Below are positions 33,801 to 41,603 of a stretch of 43,940 nt of DNA, piece by piece. Positions within the stretch are counted from its first letter, which is position 1, and each line of letters starts with the position of its first letter. The stretch comes from Rikenellaceae bacterium (GTDB lineage Bacteria; Bacteroidota; Bacteroidia; Bacteroidales; Rikenellaceae). Position numbers and translations under genes: made by a program. The notes beneath the pieces are model-generated. The model did no database searches. It was not told the DNA's origin and worked only from the letters and a program-made list of their open reading frames with translations. Where the stretch lies: the NCBI GenBank assembly GCA_031256675.1, contig JAIRQC010000043.1:1-43940 (forward strand), read 5' to 3'.

Positions 33801-36513
33801 GATCTTTCTGCGGCGAGAGGATGCCCACATACCGCCGGTACGGAGAGAATTTCATCGAGAAAGCGTCCATGCTGAAATCGCCGCTCTGCTCGAAGACGCG
33901 GGTGTTCATCGTGGCCAGCAACATGCCCGGCGCAGCGTCGGCGTCGGGGTTGAATGCGGTAATGTTCACCGCCCCCGTAATGGTCGTCGCCGTGACGTCC
34001 GGCCCGTCGACAACCGCTTCATCTTCATCTGCGGGCTCTTCCGGTACGGTCGGCACGGACGCCTGGTTGTCGCCCAGCCTGATGAGCGCGTTGCCCTCCG
34101 CGTCGGTCGAGCCGTTGATGACGAGGCTCCCCTCGTCGGAGAAGCTCTTGATCGGGTCGTCGAAAACGTAACCCTTGTACTCTGCAAACGAGGTCGGTAT
34201 GGAGGCGAACGACGTTGCGATCTCGTAGCGCAGGTTGCGCGCCGTGGCTCCCTGCAACCACTCGACGTGCATCCGCGCCTGGCTCTGCCGTCCCCGCACA
34301 AGCAGCGGATCGTCTATCTTGATGTTTATTTTCAGCCTGTTGGGCTTGATGGTCTCCACGCGGATACGCTTTTCGAACGTCACGCCGCCAACGTGCACCT
34401 TGACGTTCCACGCGCCGGTGGGGGCCTCGGGATCGGTGGGGAAGCTGAAAGCGTACACGCCCAGTTCCCCGCGAGTGGCAGTACGTGTGTGTACCATCTG
34501 GCCGAGGGGATTATAGAGCTCCATCGTCACCGGATGGTCTGCGGGCAGCGTGCCGAGACGGTCGCTGAGCATGAAGCCCAGGTGCAACTCGTCGCCCGGC
34601 CGCCACACGCCGCGCTCGCCATATATAAAACCCTTCATACCCTTGTAGATCACCTCGCCCGACACGTCGAACGAGCTGAGCGACAGCGACGAAGCATTGT
34701 CCACACGCAGGTAGCCGCGCTGCGGGCCCTGCGAGGCGACGATATAGAACGGACGGCCGCCATTGACCGCTATCTGCGCATATCCCTCGTCGTTGGTCAC
34801 ACTCTCGCCCATGAGCTTGTTCTGGTAGTTGAACAGCCTGACCGTCACATCCTTTTCGGGCTTGGTCGAGAGCAGGTTATGCACCAGCACCGTGTAGCCG
34901 TCGGCCTCGCCCGCCATCGCTATCACCCCGAGGTTCGATGCCATCACGTTGCGCACCGGACTGCTCGTGGCGCGGTAATAGGTTTCATGGCAGGGGTTGT
35001 CGCGCTGGTTATAGTCGTAATCGTAATAATAGTCTTCGTCATCGTCCGAATAGTAGTAGTAGCCGCCGCGGTCAAGACGTTCGCTCTCCTCGCGGAACAG
35101 CCTCTCGTCGCGCGCCTCGATCTCGCGTCTGGACATCTGGCGGAACGCAGGTTCGTCGTCGGAATTTGAACCCTCGCCGCACTGGTAGGCCGACAGCTGC
35201 CTGTCCATCATCAGATAGATGCGGTATATGGCCCCCGGTTCGGGCTGCATGAGGGTGTTCAGGTCGATGGCGTAGGTGTTGAGCTGCGTAAGGTCGACGG
35301 TTGGATCCTCGTCGAGGAAGATGGTCTTGCGGGCCACAAGCCTGCCGACGCGCATCAACTCGGACGAGCCGTCCAACTGGTTGATTTGCAGGAACTGGCC
35401 GATGTTCTGCTCCATGATCTTGATCACCTTCACCGTCACCCCGCGCAGGTAGACCGCCTGGAACGGGATGTTCAGTTTGTCGGACTGCGGGATGATCACC
35501 CCGTTGCCGATGAAGTTGACGCTCGGCGTGGTCTCGCCCACGTTCACGACATAAGAGCCGCCCTCGGAGAGCGTCTTGCCGTCCTTGCTGTTTATCGACT
35601 TGTCTATCGTCACGGTCAGGCTGCCCGTGCGCCCCTCGTCGGGGTAGAGGAAGATTTTGTTGCCCTCGCGACGCACCACCTCCGAACGGTTGCCGACGAT
35701 GTTGGCCAGCCCCGTCAGGATCTGCGAGGCGTTGAGCGGACGGCTGAACGTCGCCACGATGCGGCGTTCCGGCGTACCCTGGTACTCAACGCTGTACACG
35801 CTGAAATCATCCTTTGCGGGCACGACGACGTCCAGCAGGCTTCCGCGCTCGAGGCCGAAGTTGTTGCTTGCGGCGCTCAACGACAGGTAGCGCGAGGCAT
35901 TATGCGGCTCGACGCCCTGCAACGTCGCCTCGTGCTTGCGCCCGTCGGCCGAATGCGACCAGACCACCGTCGCCTTTTCCGACAGCTCGACCAGCTTCTC
36001 GATATCCTCCGGCGTCTCGCTGTCGGCCGTAACCAGCGTGGCCACAATATCATAGTTTTCCGCATTCTCGCCGTTCACGTCGAGCGAGGCCAGATGAGCC
36101 CTCACCGCAAAGGGCAGCGTCGTGAAGCCGAACGTGAAGGTACGCTCGTCGTCCCTGACCTCGCCGAAGAGCTTGCCCACATCCATTTTGACCGTGTACT
36201 GCGCGTCGCGTTTGAAACCGTTTTTGGGGCGGAACGTTATGGTGCGTCCGTCGTCGGACGAAAATTCGCCCTCGACCGACGGCTTGATTTTCACTATGTT
36301 ACGCAGCGACTCATCATTGAGCGCCTCGGCGGGCAACTCCTTGCTCATCACGATGCTCATCGGGGCGTGGCGCGAGATCCTGCCCGCCGTAAATGCCTCC
36401 ACGTATGGGTTGTAGGCCACGGCGAGCTGTTCGCCCGACCCTTTTGTCCCGCAACCGGCCAACGTCATGGCTGCAAGCGCGGCAACGGAAATGAGGTACG
36501 AGATTCTTTTCAT
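30817..36513 (-). CDS. Alpha-2-macroglobulin family lipoprotein with thioester
   Basis: A 1898-residue protein. The signal peptide MKRISYLISVAALAAMTLAGC has a lipobox (Cys21), so it is membrane-anchored in the cell envelope. MG-type beta domains follow, with a bait-like region and the A2M family stretch FKTPDPWRAFNAREALGVNTWDLY. The thioester motif GCIEQ has its Cys at ~1446, followed by the helical thioester domain (MSYWPGGSDAHSWGSTYAAHF). Bacterial A2Ms trap foreign proteases, usually with PBP1C, whose gene is 2.5 kb away here. An unusual Tyr/Asp-rich stretch lies at ~475-505. The frame extends 24 codons upstream, but ATG 36513 gives the lipoprotein signal. Upstream only a weak -7 box (TATCTTTA, 36550-36543) is seen. 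Confidence 0.93.
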   Translation of the reverse strand: MKRISYLISVAALAAMTLAGCGTKGSGEQLAVAYNPYVEAFTAGRISRHAPMSIVMSKELPAEALNDESLRNIVKIKPSVEGEFSSDDGRTITFRPKNGFKRDAQYTVKMDVGKLFGEVRDDERTFTFGFTTLPFAVRAHLASLDVNGENAENYDIVATLVTADSETPEDIEKLVELSEKATVVWSHSADGRKHEATLQGVEPHNASRYLSLSAASNNFGLERGSLLDVVVPAKDDFSVYSVEYQGTPERRIVATFSRPLNASQILTGLANIVGNRSEVVRREGNKIFLYPDEGRTGSLTVTIDKSINSKDGKTLSEGGSYVVNVGETTPSVNFIGNGVIIPQSDKLNIPFQAVYLRGVTVKVIKIMEQNIGQFLQINQLDGSSELMRVGRLVARKTIFLDEDPTVDLTQLNTYAIDLNTLMQPEPGAIYRIYLMMDRQLSAYQCGEGSNSDDEPAFRQMSRREIEARDERLFREESERLDRGGYYYYSDDDEDYYYDYDYNQRDNPCHETYYRATSSPVRNVMASNLGVIAMAGEADGYTVLVHNLLSTKPEKDVTVRLFNYQNKLMGESVTNDEGYAQIAVNGGRPFYIVASQGPQRGYLRVDNASSLSLSSFDVSGEVIYKGMKGFIYGERGVWRPGDELHLGFMLSDRLGTLPADHPVTMELYNPLGQMVHTRTATRGELGVYAFSFPTDPEAPTGAWNVKVHVGGVTFEKRIRVETIKPNRLKINIKIDDPLLVRGRQSQARMHVEWLQGATARNLRYEIATSFASIPTSFAEYKGYVFDDPIKSFSDEGSLVINGSTDAEGNALIRLGDNQASVPTVPEEPADEDEAVVDGPDVTATTITGAVNITAFNPDADAAPGMLLATMNTRVFEQSGDFSMDAFSMKFSPYRRYVGILSPQKDREQLNTGSSHTYKLASVDYDGKPQRDVDLRVEVYKMDWYWWWSSDRSSLASYISDRGAKHVKTFTLTTSRSGEAKFDLEFGNNEWGTYFIQVSDVSGGHSTGVVSYFDWPYGHSRSDEGSNGATLLSFKPDKESYKPGEKISVTIPSSKGSRAVVAVQNGSKVLSVKDFECKDKETVIKIEATPEMTPNAYLYITLLQPHAQTLNDMPIRMYGVTPVVVTSEESHLAPVIGTPDEIKPESKYEITVSEKNGQEMAYTLAIVDEGLLDLTRFKTPDPWRAFNAREALGVNTWDLYNYIVGAYGGRIEQLFSIGGDDAIAGSPKAIVNRFPPVVKFEGPFLLKKGGKARHKYDMPNYNGRVRVMVVAGNGRAYGNAEKSVTVRKPVMVIGTLPRVIGLGEEMSAPATVFATENNVGPVEVAISCSDNMQIVGPAKQTLNFKERDDKQAVFRIRVTGRQGKGHVTITASAKGDKSTYETDIEIRSVRLPQSRVTAFTLKPGESWNQNVAMPGADGTNKLTLEVSNVEPLNLASRLGYLIGYPHGCIEQITSKGFPQLYLKELTTLTKEQSATVEEAVKEVIRRQRTYQTGEGGMSYWPGGSDAHSWGSTYAAHFQCEAEAKGFSVPSQMKTSLTGYLRRVARNWKPSSGGSYARSEEATQAYRLYVLALGGSAELGAMNRLKESKNLSQTSRWMLAMAYAKAGRKEVATELATRTVGVEAETYNEYDMTFGSSLRDQAVILQTLCMLDRGAEAAEQARAISKAFATEEWYSTQTTAYGLMAMAGYMAKYKVSGNLEFSYSCGSAKDRVSVGNSLWSRQLLDKGAKQVAVELKNTSGSTEFVRIIAEGIPEQGEERAYANGLTVTVSYLDRSGRPVAVDALGQGVNFTAVATVRNPSPKSYNNVAVTQIFPSGWEILNTRFTDGESTDRYPDGVNYQDIRDDRVYSYIDRLPSGRQVTLRVNLCTVYPGLFYLPPISAEAMYDHTVRANTEGRNIKVE

Positions 36514-36573
36514 AAAATTTTTATGGCGTCTGATTTTTGCGATAAAGATATGAAATGTTTCATAAATAGTTGC

Positions 36574-36581
36574 TATATTTG
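36574..36581 (+). promoter_or_regulatory. -7 element for the small exported-protein operon
   Basis: TATATTTG, 28 bp before ATG 36609. No TTTG lies at the -33 position. An inverted repeat ATGAAA-TG-TTTCAT (36550-36563) covers that region and could be an operator between this promoter and that of the divergent macroglobulin gene. Confidence 0.5.
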
Positions 36582-36608
36582 ACACAAAATTTCACCTTAT
36601 TGAATAGT

Positions 36609-37193
36609 ATGAAAAGAAAAGCACGGCTGTTGCTGGCCTTTCTGACCGTAACTGCCGCCGTTTCGGCGCAAAACGCCACTGTACAGGCGGAACCCGAGTA
36701 CAAGAGGGTTATCGCGAGGGAGTTCGCCGAGTTCCAGCGGCTGATCGCCGAACAGCAGTTCGAACGGGCGATGGATTACATCCCTGACGAACTGTTTGCC
36801 GTCGTGCCGCGCGACACGCTGATCATGGCCATGAAACAGATGTTCGACGACCCCGATGTGGAGATCAAACTCGACAGTGTGAAGCTCGTTTCGATTGGGG
36901 ACGCGCAGTTGGTCGAGGGAAAATATTTAGTCCGTTTCACCTACTCCTACCGGATGAGTATCAGGCTCGAGGCTGACGGGGAGACGGTCGCCATGTTGAA
37001 GTCGATCTACAACAACATGTTCGGCGAGGACAATGTAACATACGACAAGCGCAGCGGATCTTTCGAGCTCGCGCCCGTCAGGTCTGCCATCGCATATTCC
37101 ACGGACGGAACGGCAGACGCGACGACCAGGTGGAAGTTCCTCAACAACGAGAAGGAACAACTCGAAGCGCTGAAACTGTTCATATCCGAATAG
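36609..37193 (+). CDS. Hypothetical exported protein
   Basis: A 194-residue protein with signal peptide MKRKARLLLAFLTVTAAVSAQ (Ala-Gln cleavage likely). I do not recognise a family. The mature part is helix-rich at first (REFAEFQRLIAEQQFERAMDYIPDELFAVVPRD), followed by a beta-rich half (VEIKLDSVKLVSIGDAQLVEGKYLVRFTYSYRMSIRLE) and ends in KWKFLNNEKEQLEALKLFISE-like sequence. The layout resembles small periplasmic cystatin/NTF2-like folds, which is only an impression. The frame opens 13 codons earlier, but ATG 36609 matches the signal peptide and the promoter. It is followed by three paralogous lipoprotein genes. Confidence 0.75.
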   Translation: MKRKARLLLAFLTVTAAVSAQNATVQAEPEYKRVIAREFAEFQRLIAEQQFERAMDYIPDELFAVVPRDTLIMAMKQMFDDPDVEIKLDSVKLVSIGDAQLVEGKYLVRFTYSYRMSIRLEADGETVAMLKSIYNNMFGEDNVTYDKRSGSFELAPVRSAIAYSTDGTADATTRWKFLNNEKEQLEALKLFISE

Positions 37194-37287
37194 CTGCTCC
37201 AATAAGTTCCGGAGGCGGAACAGTCCCGACCGTTGCGCCGGACGCATCGTCAAACGACCCTGAACACCTGATCCTCATAAATTGGAA

Positions 37288-37686
37288 ATGCCGAACATCC
37301 TCGCCGTTTTATCAACCGTTGCGCTGCTCACGGGCTGCCTCGGCGACATTGCCGACCGGCAGATCGCCCGCGCCGCCGCAGAGGTAAACAGCGAATGCCC
37401 TCAGATCGTCGACAACGACATGAGGCTTGACAGCGTCGCCGCCGCGCCGGGCCGCCGGCTCCTCTACTACTTCACGCTGCCCCGCCTCGCAACGGAAGAG
37501 ATCGACGCGGCGGCTTTCGACAGCATCAGGCGGGCAAACGCCATCTCTTTCCTGCGCGAGAGCGACAACCCCTACCTCGCCCTGCTGCACGTGGGCGGGA
37601 CGACGTTCTGCTATCGGGTTCGCGACAGGAACGGCCTGCTGTTCTGGACGTTGGACATAACTCCGGAAATGTATAAAAAGAATTGA
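37288..37686 (+). CDS. Small lipoprotein, paralog 1 of 3
   Basis: A 132-residue lipoprotein (MPNILAVLSTVALLTGC, Cys17). It shares with the next two genes the pattern: Ala-rich helix, N-x2-CP, VD-x-(D/E)-(M/T)RLD, P-G-(R/K)-(R/K)-L-x-Y-x-(F/Y)-T, FLR, then YR-x-RD-x-NG and W-x-LDITPEMY. Shared Cys38-equivalent (ECP) is conserved in all three. The function is unknown; the pattern suggests a small secreted alpha/beta domain. An in-frame TTG two codons upstream was not used. It has no separate promoter and likely follows the gene at 36609 in one operon. Confidence 0.78.
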   Translation: MPNILAVLSTVALLTGCLGDIADRQIARAAAEVNSECPQIVDNDMRLDSVAAAPGRRLLYYFTLPRLATEEIDAAAFDSIRRANAISFLRESDNPYLALLHVGGTTFCYRVRDRNGLLFWTLDITPEMYKKN

Positions 37687-37688
37687 TA

Positions 37689-38105
37689 ATGAAACATGCC
37701 TTTATTTTTCGTCTTGCGCTGCCTGTCACCCTCGCCGCCGCACTCGCAGGGTGCAGTCGGGATGAGGTAATGCTGCTTAACGCCGCACGGGAATTGAACA
37801 GTTACTGCCCGATAATGATAGACAGGGACACGAGGGTGGACAAAGTCACCGCAATGCCGGGCAAAAAGCTGATCTGCCACTATACGCTGTTAAACCGTGA
37901 ATGGGACGGCGTCGACGCCGACAGCGTCGCCAGGAGCATCATGCCACAGATATTCAACCACGTGCGGACGAGTCCCGACATGGTATTCCTGCGCGAGCAT
38001 AACGTCGCCTTTGTCTACCGCTACCGCGACATGAACGGCCGGTCTGTCCTGAAACTCAGCATTACGCCCGACATGTACAAATATCTCGCGCCCCGGAACG
38101 GATGA
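37689..38105 (+). CDS. Small lipoprotein, paralog 2 of 3
   Basis: A 138-residue lipoprotein (signal ending LAAALAGC, Cys22) starting 2 bp after the stop of paralog 1. Family features: ARELNSYCPIMIDRDTRVDK, PGKKLICHYTL, FLREHNVAFVYRYRDMNG and LSITPDMYKYL. It differs from the others by W/LKLSI replacing the W-x-LD core and lacks the acidic C-terminal tail of paralog 3. Function unknown. Confidence 0.8.
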   Translation: MKHAFIFRLALPVTLAAALAGCSRDEVMLLNAARELNSYCPIMIDRDTRVDKVTAMPGKKLICHYTLLNREWDGVDADSVARSIMPQIFNHVRTSPDMVFLREHNVAFVYRYRDMNGRSVLKLSITPDMYKYLAPRNG

Positions 38106-38126
38106 GCTTCGCCTGACCGAAATTAT

Positions 38127-38157
38127 TTTGCCGTTTGAGAATTATTCGTTATGTTTG
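38127..38157 (+). promoter_or_regulatory. Promoter of lipoprotein paralog 3
   Basis: TTTG (38127-38130), exactly 19 bp, and TATGTTTG (38150-38157): a full consensus match. The leader to ATG 38180 would be about 16-19 nt. It shows that paralog 3 can be expressed separately from paralogs 1 and 2. Confidence 0.8.
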
Positions 38158-38179
38158 TCCGACAAAATCCCAAACTCAA

Positions 38180-38635
38180 ATGAAACCGATTAAATTCATC
38201 TGCATCGCGGCAGCCGTGGCCCTCGCCGGATGTCTCACCGGCAACATGCTTGACAAGGCGCTGATCAAGGCAGCCGAAGAGCTCAACAAGAACTGTCCAT
38301 TCATGGTCGACAGCGAGACGCGGCTCGACAACGCCATGGCCCTGCCCGACAAGAAGCTGGTCTATTTCTACACAATGGTCAATTACGTCAAAGACGAAAT
38401 CGACGTAGACGTTTTCGCCGAGAGCATGACCCCGACCATCATCAACGCCGTGAGCACCAATACGAGCATGGAGTTCCTTCGCAAACAGAAAGTTACGTTC
38501 AGCTACCAGTACAAGGACAAGAACGGCGAATTTTTCTGGACGCTCGACGTAACGCCCGACATGTACGAAAACCATGTTCCCATTCCCGTCTTCGAAGAAG
38601 CGGCCCCTGCGCCGGACACAACATTGACGCTCTGA
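38180..38635 (+). CDS. Small lipoprotein, paralog 3 of 3
   Basis: A 151-residue lipoprotein (MKPIKFICIAAAVALAGC, Cys18). Family features: AAEELNKNCPFMVDSETRLDN, PDKKLVYFYTM, FLRKQKVTFSYQYKDKNG and FFWTLDVTPDMYEN. A C-terminal acidic/Pro tail (VFEEAAPAPDTTLTL) is unique to this copy. The frame extends 15 codons upstream, but the promoter and lipobox fix ATG 38180. Function unknown; see the finding on the triplication. Confidence 0.82.
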   Translation: MKPIKFICIAAAVALAGCLTGNMLDKALIKAAEELNKNCPFMVDSETRLDNAMALPDKKLVYFYTMVNYVKDEIDVDVFAESMTPTIINAVSTNTSMEFLRKQKVTFSYQYKDKNGEFFWTLDVTPDMYENHVPIPVFEEAAPAPDTTLTL

Positions 38636-39036
38636 AAGGGCGGCAAGGAGCGGCAAGGAGCGCTAAGAGGGGCTAAGAGGCAAAGAGCGGCAAGGGGAGA
38701 CAAGGGCGCTAAGAACGGTAAGGAGAGGCAAAGAGAAGCAAAGAGCGCGCCAAACCTGATTTCAACGTCGTCGCGAAGGCGGCGATTCATTGTAGGCGGT
38801 GCGAAACGGTTCGGATTCTCCGGACTGTTTCGCACCGCTTGCAATGAGGGGGGACAGGTGGAGCGTCGCAATGACGGGGGCGCAATGGCCGGAAAACGCA
38901 ACATTTTATGAATTTTTGTCATCGCGACGGACGAAGCCACGAACCCTGAAACCCCGAAATTCCGAGGCGATTATGTGCAGGGGAGGAAGCGGAAAAAGCG
39001 CAACACGTGGAGCATAAGGTTTTCGACGAATAACCA
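38636..39036. repeat. Gene-free 401 bp: purine-rich repeats, hairpin, dispersed repeat
   Basis: 38640-38752 is a purine-rich strand made of degenerate ~10-12 bp units around GGCAAGGAGC, GCTAAGAG and GGCAAAGAG. It is followed by a 12 bp stem hairpin (GCGGTGCGAAAC, 38796-38807 with 38827-38838) and by 38822-38849, which matches the dispersed repeat at 23494-23521. The rest up to the pbpC stop holds nothing recognisable. Confidence 0.65.
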
Positions 39037-41430
39037 TTACTTTACATCGAAAGTTATTTTTCGGCTGTTGCCCCGCTCGTCGGTGAGCGTCAAAAGATGC
39101 TGTCCGGGACGGACGGTGCAGACCAGATGGTGGTCGCCGGTGGTTTTGGATATGTACCGGTCGTCGACGTGCCAGAATATCGTGGCCCCGGGGCGGGTGT
39201 GGGCGGCGCGGAAGATGAATTGCTGCTCGCCCGCGAAACCTTTTGGCAGGAACAGCGCCGCCCCGTGCTGCGGGTAGATGATCTCGATCTGGCTCCCTGC
39301 CGTTTCGCGGCATCCGGCTTTGAGTGGCGGCAGCGGACGATAGTCGATATGGTAGTTGCGGTAGTAATACTCCTGCGCCGACGGCAGCACGAACCAGCTG
39401 CGCGAGACGATGTCGGCGACCGCCTCGCACGAACTGTCCACCCGCCGGCTGCCGTCCGCCGAGAGGTGTACGAGCCGGTGATAGGGACAGACGGCCGTGC
39501 CGATACCGCTCAGGGGCATGGCCAGCGTGTCGACATGCTCGCAGAGGTCGGAGGCCTTGTGGCCGCTCTCGCGACAGAGGGCCATCGGTTCGAGTTCGTC
39601 GTGCGGCGGTTCGAACCACCCTCCCGACGGCAGCAGCGAGAAGACGTCGAACAGCACGGGAGCGGCATAACCTACCCCCGTCAGCCCCGGACGCCCCTCG
39701 CCCGAAGCGTTGCCGACCCACACCCCTACCACATGGCGCGGCGTAACCCCGACAGCCCAGCCGTCGCGCCCGCCAAAACTGGTGCCGGTCTTCCACGCCA
39801 CGCGCTTCATGGAGCCGAACTGCTGCCAGTCGGCCTCCTCCTCCGGACGGTTGAGCCCCGACATCGCCTCGAAGGCGAACCATATCGAGGCTGCCGACAG
39901 TAGCGGTTCGTCGGTGAGCCTTTCAGGCGGGACCGCCGTCATGAATGGGGTCAGGGGGCGTATATCCGCCTGATCGTAAAGGCCCTGATGGCCGCGGTAA
40001 TGGTTGAGCGCGCGGGCCAGCGAGGCGTATATGCCCGCTATTTCGTCGAGCCGCCCCTCGGCCCCGCCGAGGATCAGCGCCGCGCCGTAATGATCTTCCG
40101 AAAAGGGCAGAGTGGTCATCCCCAGCCGTTTGAGCAGCGTGAGGAAACGCCCTGTATTGTAGGTCGAGAGCATCCGCACCAGCGGCACGTTGAGCGACCG
40201 TTCGATAGCCACGCTCGCCGGAACCGCCCCGTAGTAACTGCGGTTGAAGTTCTGCGGGGCAAAGCCGTTGATATTGAGCGGCGTGTCGGCAATTAGCGTC
40301 GAGGGCAGTATCTGCCCGTCGCCAAGCATCGCCGCGTAGAGCAGCGGTTTGAGGACGCTGCCCGTGCTGCGCGGCGAGGAGATCACGTCGACGCTGTTGC
40401 CCCGCTCGACTTTTTGCAGCCCTTGCGGGGCAGGCTGCCGTGCGGCGGGGCTTTGTCCCGCCGCATCATACCCTGCCGAATTGCCGACGTAGGCCAGAAT
40501 GCGCCCCGTCTCGACCTCGGCGACGATTGCGGCAAGGTTGTAGATGTGGTTGGCGACGGCGTAATCGTGCGAATATCTGTTGACTATGTGTGCTGTTTGC
40601 TGTTGCAGTCGCACGTCGAGCGAAGTCTGCGACCGCTCGCCGGAGGGCAGGCGGTCGAGCAGGTGCGGGGCCATGTCGGGCAGCGGCACGGGGGCGTCGG
40701 GCAGCGGCTCGATGCAGGCCAGCCGGAGTTCGGTCGCGTCCAGCAGTCCGCGATGACAGAGGCGGGTCAGCAGTTCGTTTCGTTTGGCGAGCAGCGCATC
40801 GCGATTGCGTCCCGGGTGGATCAGCGCGGGGGAGTTGGGCAGTATGGCCAGCGTCGCCGTCTCGGCCCACGACAGGTCGAACGAACTGCGGCCAAAGTAG
40901 CGCCATGCCGCCGTTTCGAGCCCCACGACATTGCCCCCGAACGGCGCGTGCGAGGCGTAGAGGTTGAGGATGGTGCGTTTGCTGCATGTGGTCTCGATAT
41001 GGAGCGCCCAAAGCGTCTCGACACCCTTTTCGTATATGCTGCGGTGGCGGTTGCCGCGGGCGATGCGCGCCAGCTGCATGGTGATGGTGCTGCCGCCGGA
41101 GACGGTGCGCCCTGCGTTGATATTGAGCCGCAGGGCCCGCGCAAGGGCCAGCGGGTCGACCCCCTGATGATAGAAAAAGCGTTTATCCTCGTAGGTGGTC
41201 AGGCAGTCGACAAACCGTCGGGGCAGAGAGTCCGACGCAGGAAATCGCCATTGTCCGTCCGAAGCGATGCGCGCTCCCAGCAACTGCCCGTCGCGCGCAT
41301 AAAGCAGCGAGGAGTAGGGCGACGTGAACAGCCTGCGCGGCACGACAAGGAACATCGCCCCCCACGCGACAAGCAGCAGCCAGAGGGGGGGCAGCAGTCG
41401 ACGAAGCCATTTGCTTTTTCCTGACGGCAT
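39037..41430 (-). CDS. pbpC: Penicillin-binding protein 1C (bifunctional peptidoglycan synthase)
   Basis: A 797-residue membrane-anchored protein (helix PPLWLLLVAWGAMFLVV). The glycosyltransferase 51 domain has TYEDKRFFYHQGVDPLALARA (catalytic Glu), GGSTITMQLAR and RSIYEKGVETLWALHIE. The transpeptidase domain has RSTGSVLKPLL (active-site SxxK), ERSLNVPLVRML and KTGTSFGGRDGW. A C-terminal PBP1C domain covers the last ~90 residues. PBP1C polymerises and crosslinks peptidoglycan and in many bacteria is linked to A2M, thought to repair the wall after protease attack. The frame extends to 41601, but MPSGKSKWLRR at 41430 follows the promoter directly. The mRNA may be nearly leaderless. Confidence 0.94.
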   Translation of the reverse strand: MPSGKSKWLRRLLPPLWLLLVAWGAMFLVVPRRLFTSPYSSLLYARDGQLLGARIASDGQWRFPASDSLPRRFVDCLTTYEDKRFFYHQGVDPLALARALRLNINAGRTVSGGSTITMQLARIARGNRHRSIYEKGVETLWALHIETTCSKRTILNLYASHAPFGGNVVGLETAAWRYFGRSSFDLSWAETATLAILPNSPALIHPGRNRDALLAKRNELLTRLCHRGLLDATELRLACIEPLPDAPVPLPDMAPHLLDRLPSGERSQTSLDVRLQQQTAHIVNRYSHDYAVANHIYNLAAIVAEVETGRILAYVGNSAGYDAAGQSPAARQPAPQGLQKVERGNSVDVISSPRSTGSVLKPLLYAAMLGDGQILPSTLIADTPLNINGFAPQNFNRSYYGAVPASVAIERSLNVPLVRMLSTYNTGRFLTLLKRLGMTTLPFSEDHYGAALILGGAEGRLDEIAGIYASLARALNHYRGHQGLYDQADIRPLTPFMTAVPPERLTDEPLLSAASIWFAFEAMSGLNRPEEEADWQQFGSMKRVAWKTGTSFGGRDGWAVGVTPRHVVGVWVGNASGEGRPGLTGVGYAAPVLFDVFSLLPSGGWFEPPHDELEPMALCRESGHKASDLCEHVDTLAMPLSGIGTAVCPYHRLVHLSADGSRRVDSSCEAVADIVSRSWFVLPSAQEYYYRNYHIDYRPLPPLKAGCRETAGSQIEIIYPQHGAALFLPKGFAGEQQFIFRAAHTRPGATIFWHVDDRYISKTTGDHHLVCTVRPGQHLLTLTDERGNSRKITFDVK

Positions 41431-41437
41431 GACGGGG

Positions 41438-41468
41438 CAAAGATACGATTTTGAACGCGCCCTGCAAA
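41438..41468 (-). promoter_or_regulatory. Promoter of pbpC
   Basis: On the minus strand TTTG (41468-41465), 19 bp, TATCTTTG (41445-41438): an exact consensus match. The -7 box ends 7 bp before the ATG at 41430, so transcription would start at or within a few bases of the start codon. Confidence 0.78.
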
Positions 41469-41474
41469 CTGCCG

Positions 41475-41519
41475 GAACATATAGTGCCCTCTCAACGTTT
41501 GAGAGGGCGCTATATGTTC
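41475..41519. terminator. Long near-perfect hairpin between ald and pbpC
   Basis: Two arms of 21 nt (41475-41495 and 41499-41519; GAACATATAG, one mismatch, GCCCTCTCAA) around a 3-nt loop. It lies 85 bp past the ald stop and just upstream of the pbpC promoter. No T-run follows on either strand, so termination of ald is only likely. Confidence 0.55.
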
Positions 41520-41603
41520 GTCGGGGCTGGAGGCCCGAAGCGGCCTTATTGCTGTGCGCGGCAATTACGAGTGTCGCCGCGCCCTGCTCCGTCGCCCGCA
41601 ATA

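Noticed and set aside
33127-35169. 680-codon open frame on the plus strand
   Set aside because: It lies wholly antisense to the alpha-2-macroglobulin gene, whose domains are clear. It has no family resemblance and reflects high GC at third codon positions.
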